Source: Rhodospirillales bacterium (GTDB lineage Bacteria > Pseudomonadota > Alphaproteobacteria > Rhodospirillales > Casp-alpha2). From it: a DNA stretch of 64,000 bases. Location: positions 62,001 through 126,000 of the forward strand of contig JAEPMA010000007.1 in assembly GCA_017644185.1 (NCBI GenBank). The letters run 5' to 3'. The position numbers and the translations under genes are program-made. Each line of letters opens with the position of its first letter. The first letter of the stretch is position 1. Positions 63,146 to 64,000 of the stretch are shown one piece after another. The notes under the pieces are model-generated. The model was given only the letters and a program-made list of their open reading frames with translations, made no database searches and had not been told where the DNA came from.

Positions 63146-64000
63146 ATGGCGCTTCATTTCAGCGAACAGGAGCTCGCATCCCGCCGTGCGCGCACCTGTC
63201 GCGCCATGGCCGATGCCGGGCTCGACGGGATGCTGCTGTTCCGTCAGGAAAGCATGTTCTATCTCACCGGTTACGACACCTTCGGGTATGTGTTTTTCCA
63301 GTGCGTCTATCTGGGTGCCGATGGGCGCCTCATGCTGTTGACCCGGTCTCCCGACCTGCGCCAGGCACAGAACACATCGATGATCGAGGATATCCGGATT
63401 TGGGTCGACCGGCCCGACGCCGGCCCGGCGGAGGAGCTTAGAAATATTCTTGAAGAGTTCGGTTTGAAGGGCAGCCGTCTCGGCGTCGAGTACGAGGCTT
63501 ATGGTCTGACGGCGCGCAACGGCAAGCGGCTCGATGCCGCCCTCGACGGGTTCTGCGCGCTCGAAGATGCATCCGAGCTGATCAGCAAGCTCCGCGTGAT
63601 CAAGAGCGCGGCCGAAATCGCGTACGTGCGCCGTGCCGCCGAGCTGGCGGATGATGCGCTCGACGCCGCGATCGAGGTGGCGGGGCCCGGGGTGTCCGAA
63701 TCTGACGTTCTGGCGGGGATGCAGGGGGCGGTGTTCAAGGGGGGTGGTGATTATCCCGGCAATCCGTTCATCATCGGTTCGGCGGAAGATGCGCTTCTGT
63801 GCCGCACCAAATCGGGCCGGCGCACGCTAGATAAAAACGATCAGCTCAATCTTGAGTGGGCTGGGACGTATCTCCACTATCACGCGGCGATGTTCCGGAC
63901 GATGGTGTTCGGCGAACTTCCTGATCGTCAGAAGAAGATGTACGACGTTGCGCACGAGGCATTGCTTGCCGTTGAGGAGGCGCTCTGCCCCGGCAACATC
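63146..64000 (+). CDS. M24 family (creatinase/Xaa-Pro peptidase-like) protein, cut by window edge
   Basis: The frame is open from ATG 63146 to the end: 285 residues, 3' part missing. The N-terminal creatinase-like domain (about 1-145) is followed by the pita-bread domain. At the first two metal positions the canonical Asp and Asp (11 apart) are Glu237 and Ala248 in L-E-W-A-G and H-A-A-M-F-R-T. The remaining ligands lie beyond the window. This resembles metal-independent M24 members such as creatinase or ectoine hydrolase more than a true aminopeptidase. Confidence 0.75.
   Translation, partial: MALHFSEQELASRRARTCRAMADAGLDGMLLFRQESMFYLTGYDTFGYVFFQCVYLGADGRLMLLTRSPDLRQAQNTSMIEDIRIWVDRPDAGPAEELRNILEEFGLKGSRLGVEYEAYGLTARNGKRLDAALDGFCALEDASELISKLRVIKSAAEIAYVRRAAELADDALDAAIEVAGPGVSESDVLAGMQGAVFKGGGDYPGNPFIIGSAEDALLCRTKSGRRTLDKNDQLNLEWAGTYLHYHAAMFRTMVFGELPDRQKKMYDVAHEALLAVEEALCPGNI

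Noticed and set aside
1-64000. CRISPR array, prophage, insertion sequence or tRNA
   Set aside because: No direct-repeat array, integrase, transposase or cloverleaf sequence was noticed in any intergenic gap; the gaps are all under 300 bases.

Overview
The window is 64 kb of chromosomal DNA from a GC-rich alphaproteobacterium. The evidence is the ChvI-ChvG / HprK / RapZ / EIIA-Man / HPr / EI block, a DivL-like kinase beside ahcY, an alphaproteobacterial-type addB-addA pair beside murU, amgK and tsaE, a class I lysyl-tRNA synthetase, UbiK, and a PetP/PetR-like MarR plus response regulator. It looks like a Rhodospirillales-type lineage, but genus cannot be read from the sequence. Genes are tightly packed: no gap exceeds 300 bases. 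I saw no tRNA, rRNA, CRISPR array, prophage or insertion sequence.

Layout. 1-5.7 kb: a tight operon of hydrolases (two tandem M20 peptidases, an amidase-signature amidase, an M81/MlrC-like metallopeptidase, an SGNH hydrolase). 5.7-8.3 kb (minus): histidine kinase, response regulator, MarR regulator. 8.4-12.1 kb (plus): branched-chain aminotransferase, formate/nitrite-type channel, Na/Pi cotransporter. 12.1-22.5 kb (minus): DUF1810, gloB, trxA, addA, addB, murU, amgK, tsaE. 22.6-25.6 kb (plus): ferredoxin-NADP reductase-like flavoprotein, diheme cytochrome c, class V aminotransferase. 25.6-38.8 kb (minus): a membrane-anchored unknown, the DivL-like kinase, a zeta-toxin-like P-loop kinase, ahcY, a helical-repeat unknown, the nitrogen/carbon PTS (EI, HPr, EIIA), rapZ, hprK, chvG, chvI. 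38.9-47.3 kb: a core-MetE-like methyltransferase, a PCuAC copper chaperone, a HugZ-like protein, pckA, an orphan NMT1-like binding protein, a fusion of a degenerate flavodiiron-type domain with a DHH phosphoesterase, and a degenerate SDR. 47.4-54.7 kb: lysS, a D-2-hydroxyacid dehydrogenase, trkH, a RidA protein, a DMT exporter, a PQQ-type dehydrogenase, CsaA. 54.9-64 kb: phasin, a TetR-like regulator, proC, a YbjN protein, UbiK, hldD, lgt, a MidA-like methyltransferase, a DUF2892 protein, a GlcG/HbpS protein, a PgeF/YfiH protein and a truncated M24 family protein.

How genes work together. chvI-chvG-hprK-rapZ-EIIA-HPr-EI is a regulatory phosphorelay with no sugar permease in the window. HPr keeps both its His and Ser phosphorylation sites and HprK is present as its kinase domain. 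tsaE-amgK-murU link tRNA modification and peptidoglycan recycling to AddAB recombinational repair. The DivL-like protein is expected to act in cell-cycle signalling.

Most notable: (i) the DivL-like kinase has Met where the phospho-accepting His should be (residue 555), with an intact ATPase domain; (ii) a 695-residue protein joins a flavodiiron-like domain that has lost nearly all metal ligands to a DHH phosphoesterase through a long acidic linker; (iii) the next gene is an SDR whose catalytic Ser, Tyr and Lys are all replaced; (iv) the terminal M24 protein lacks both leading metal Asp residues; (v) a family of paired-hairpin intergenic repeats occurs five times, mostly at gene ends; (vi) strong palindromes lie in front of ahcY and the phasin gene.
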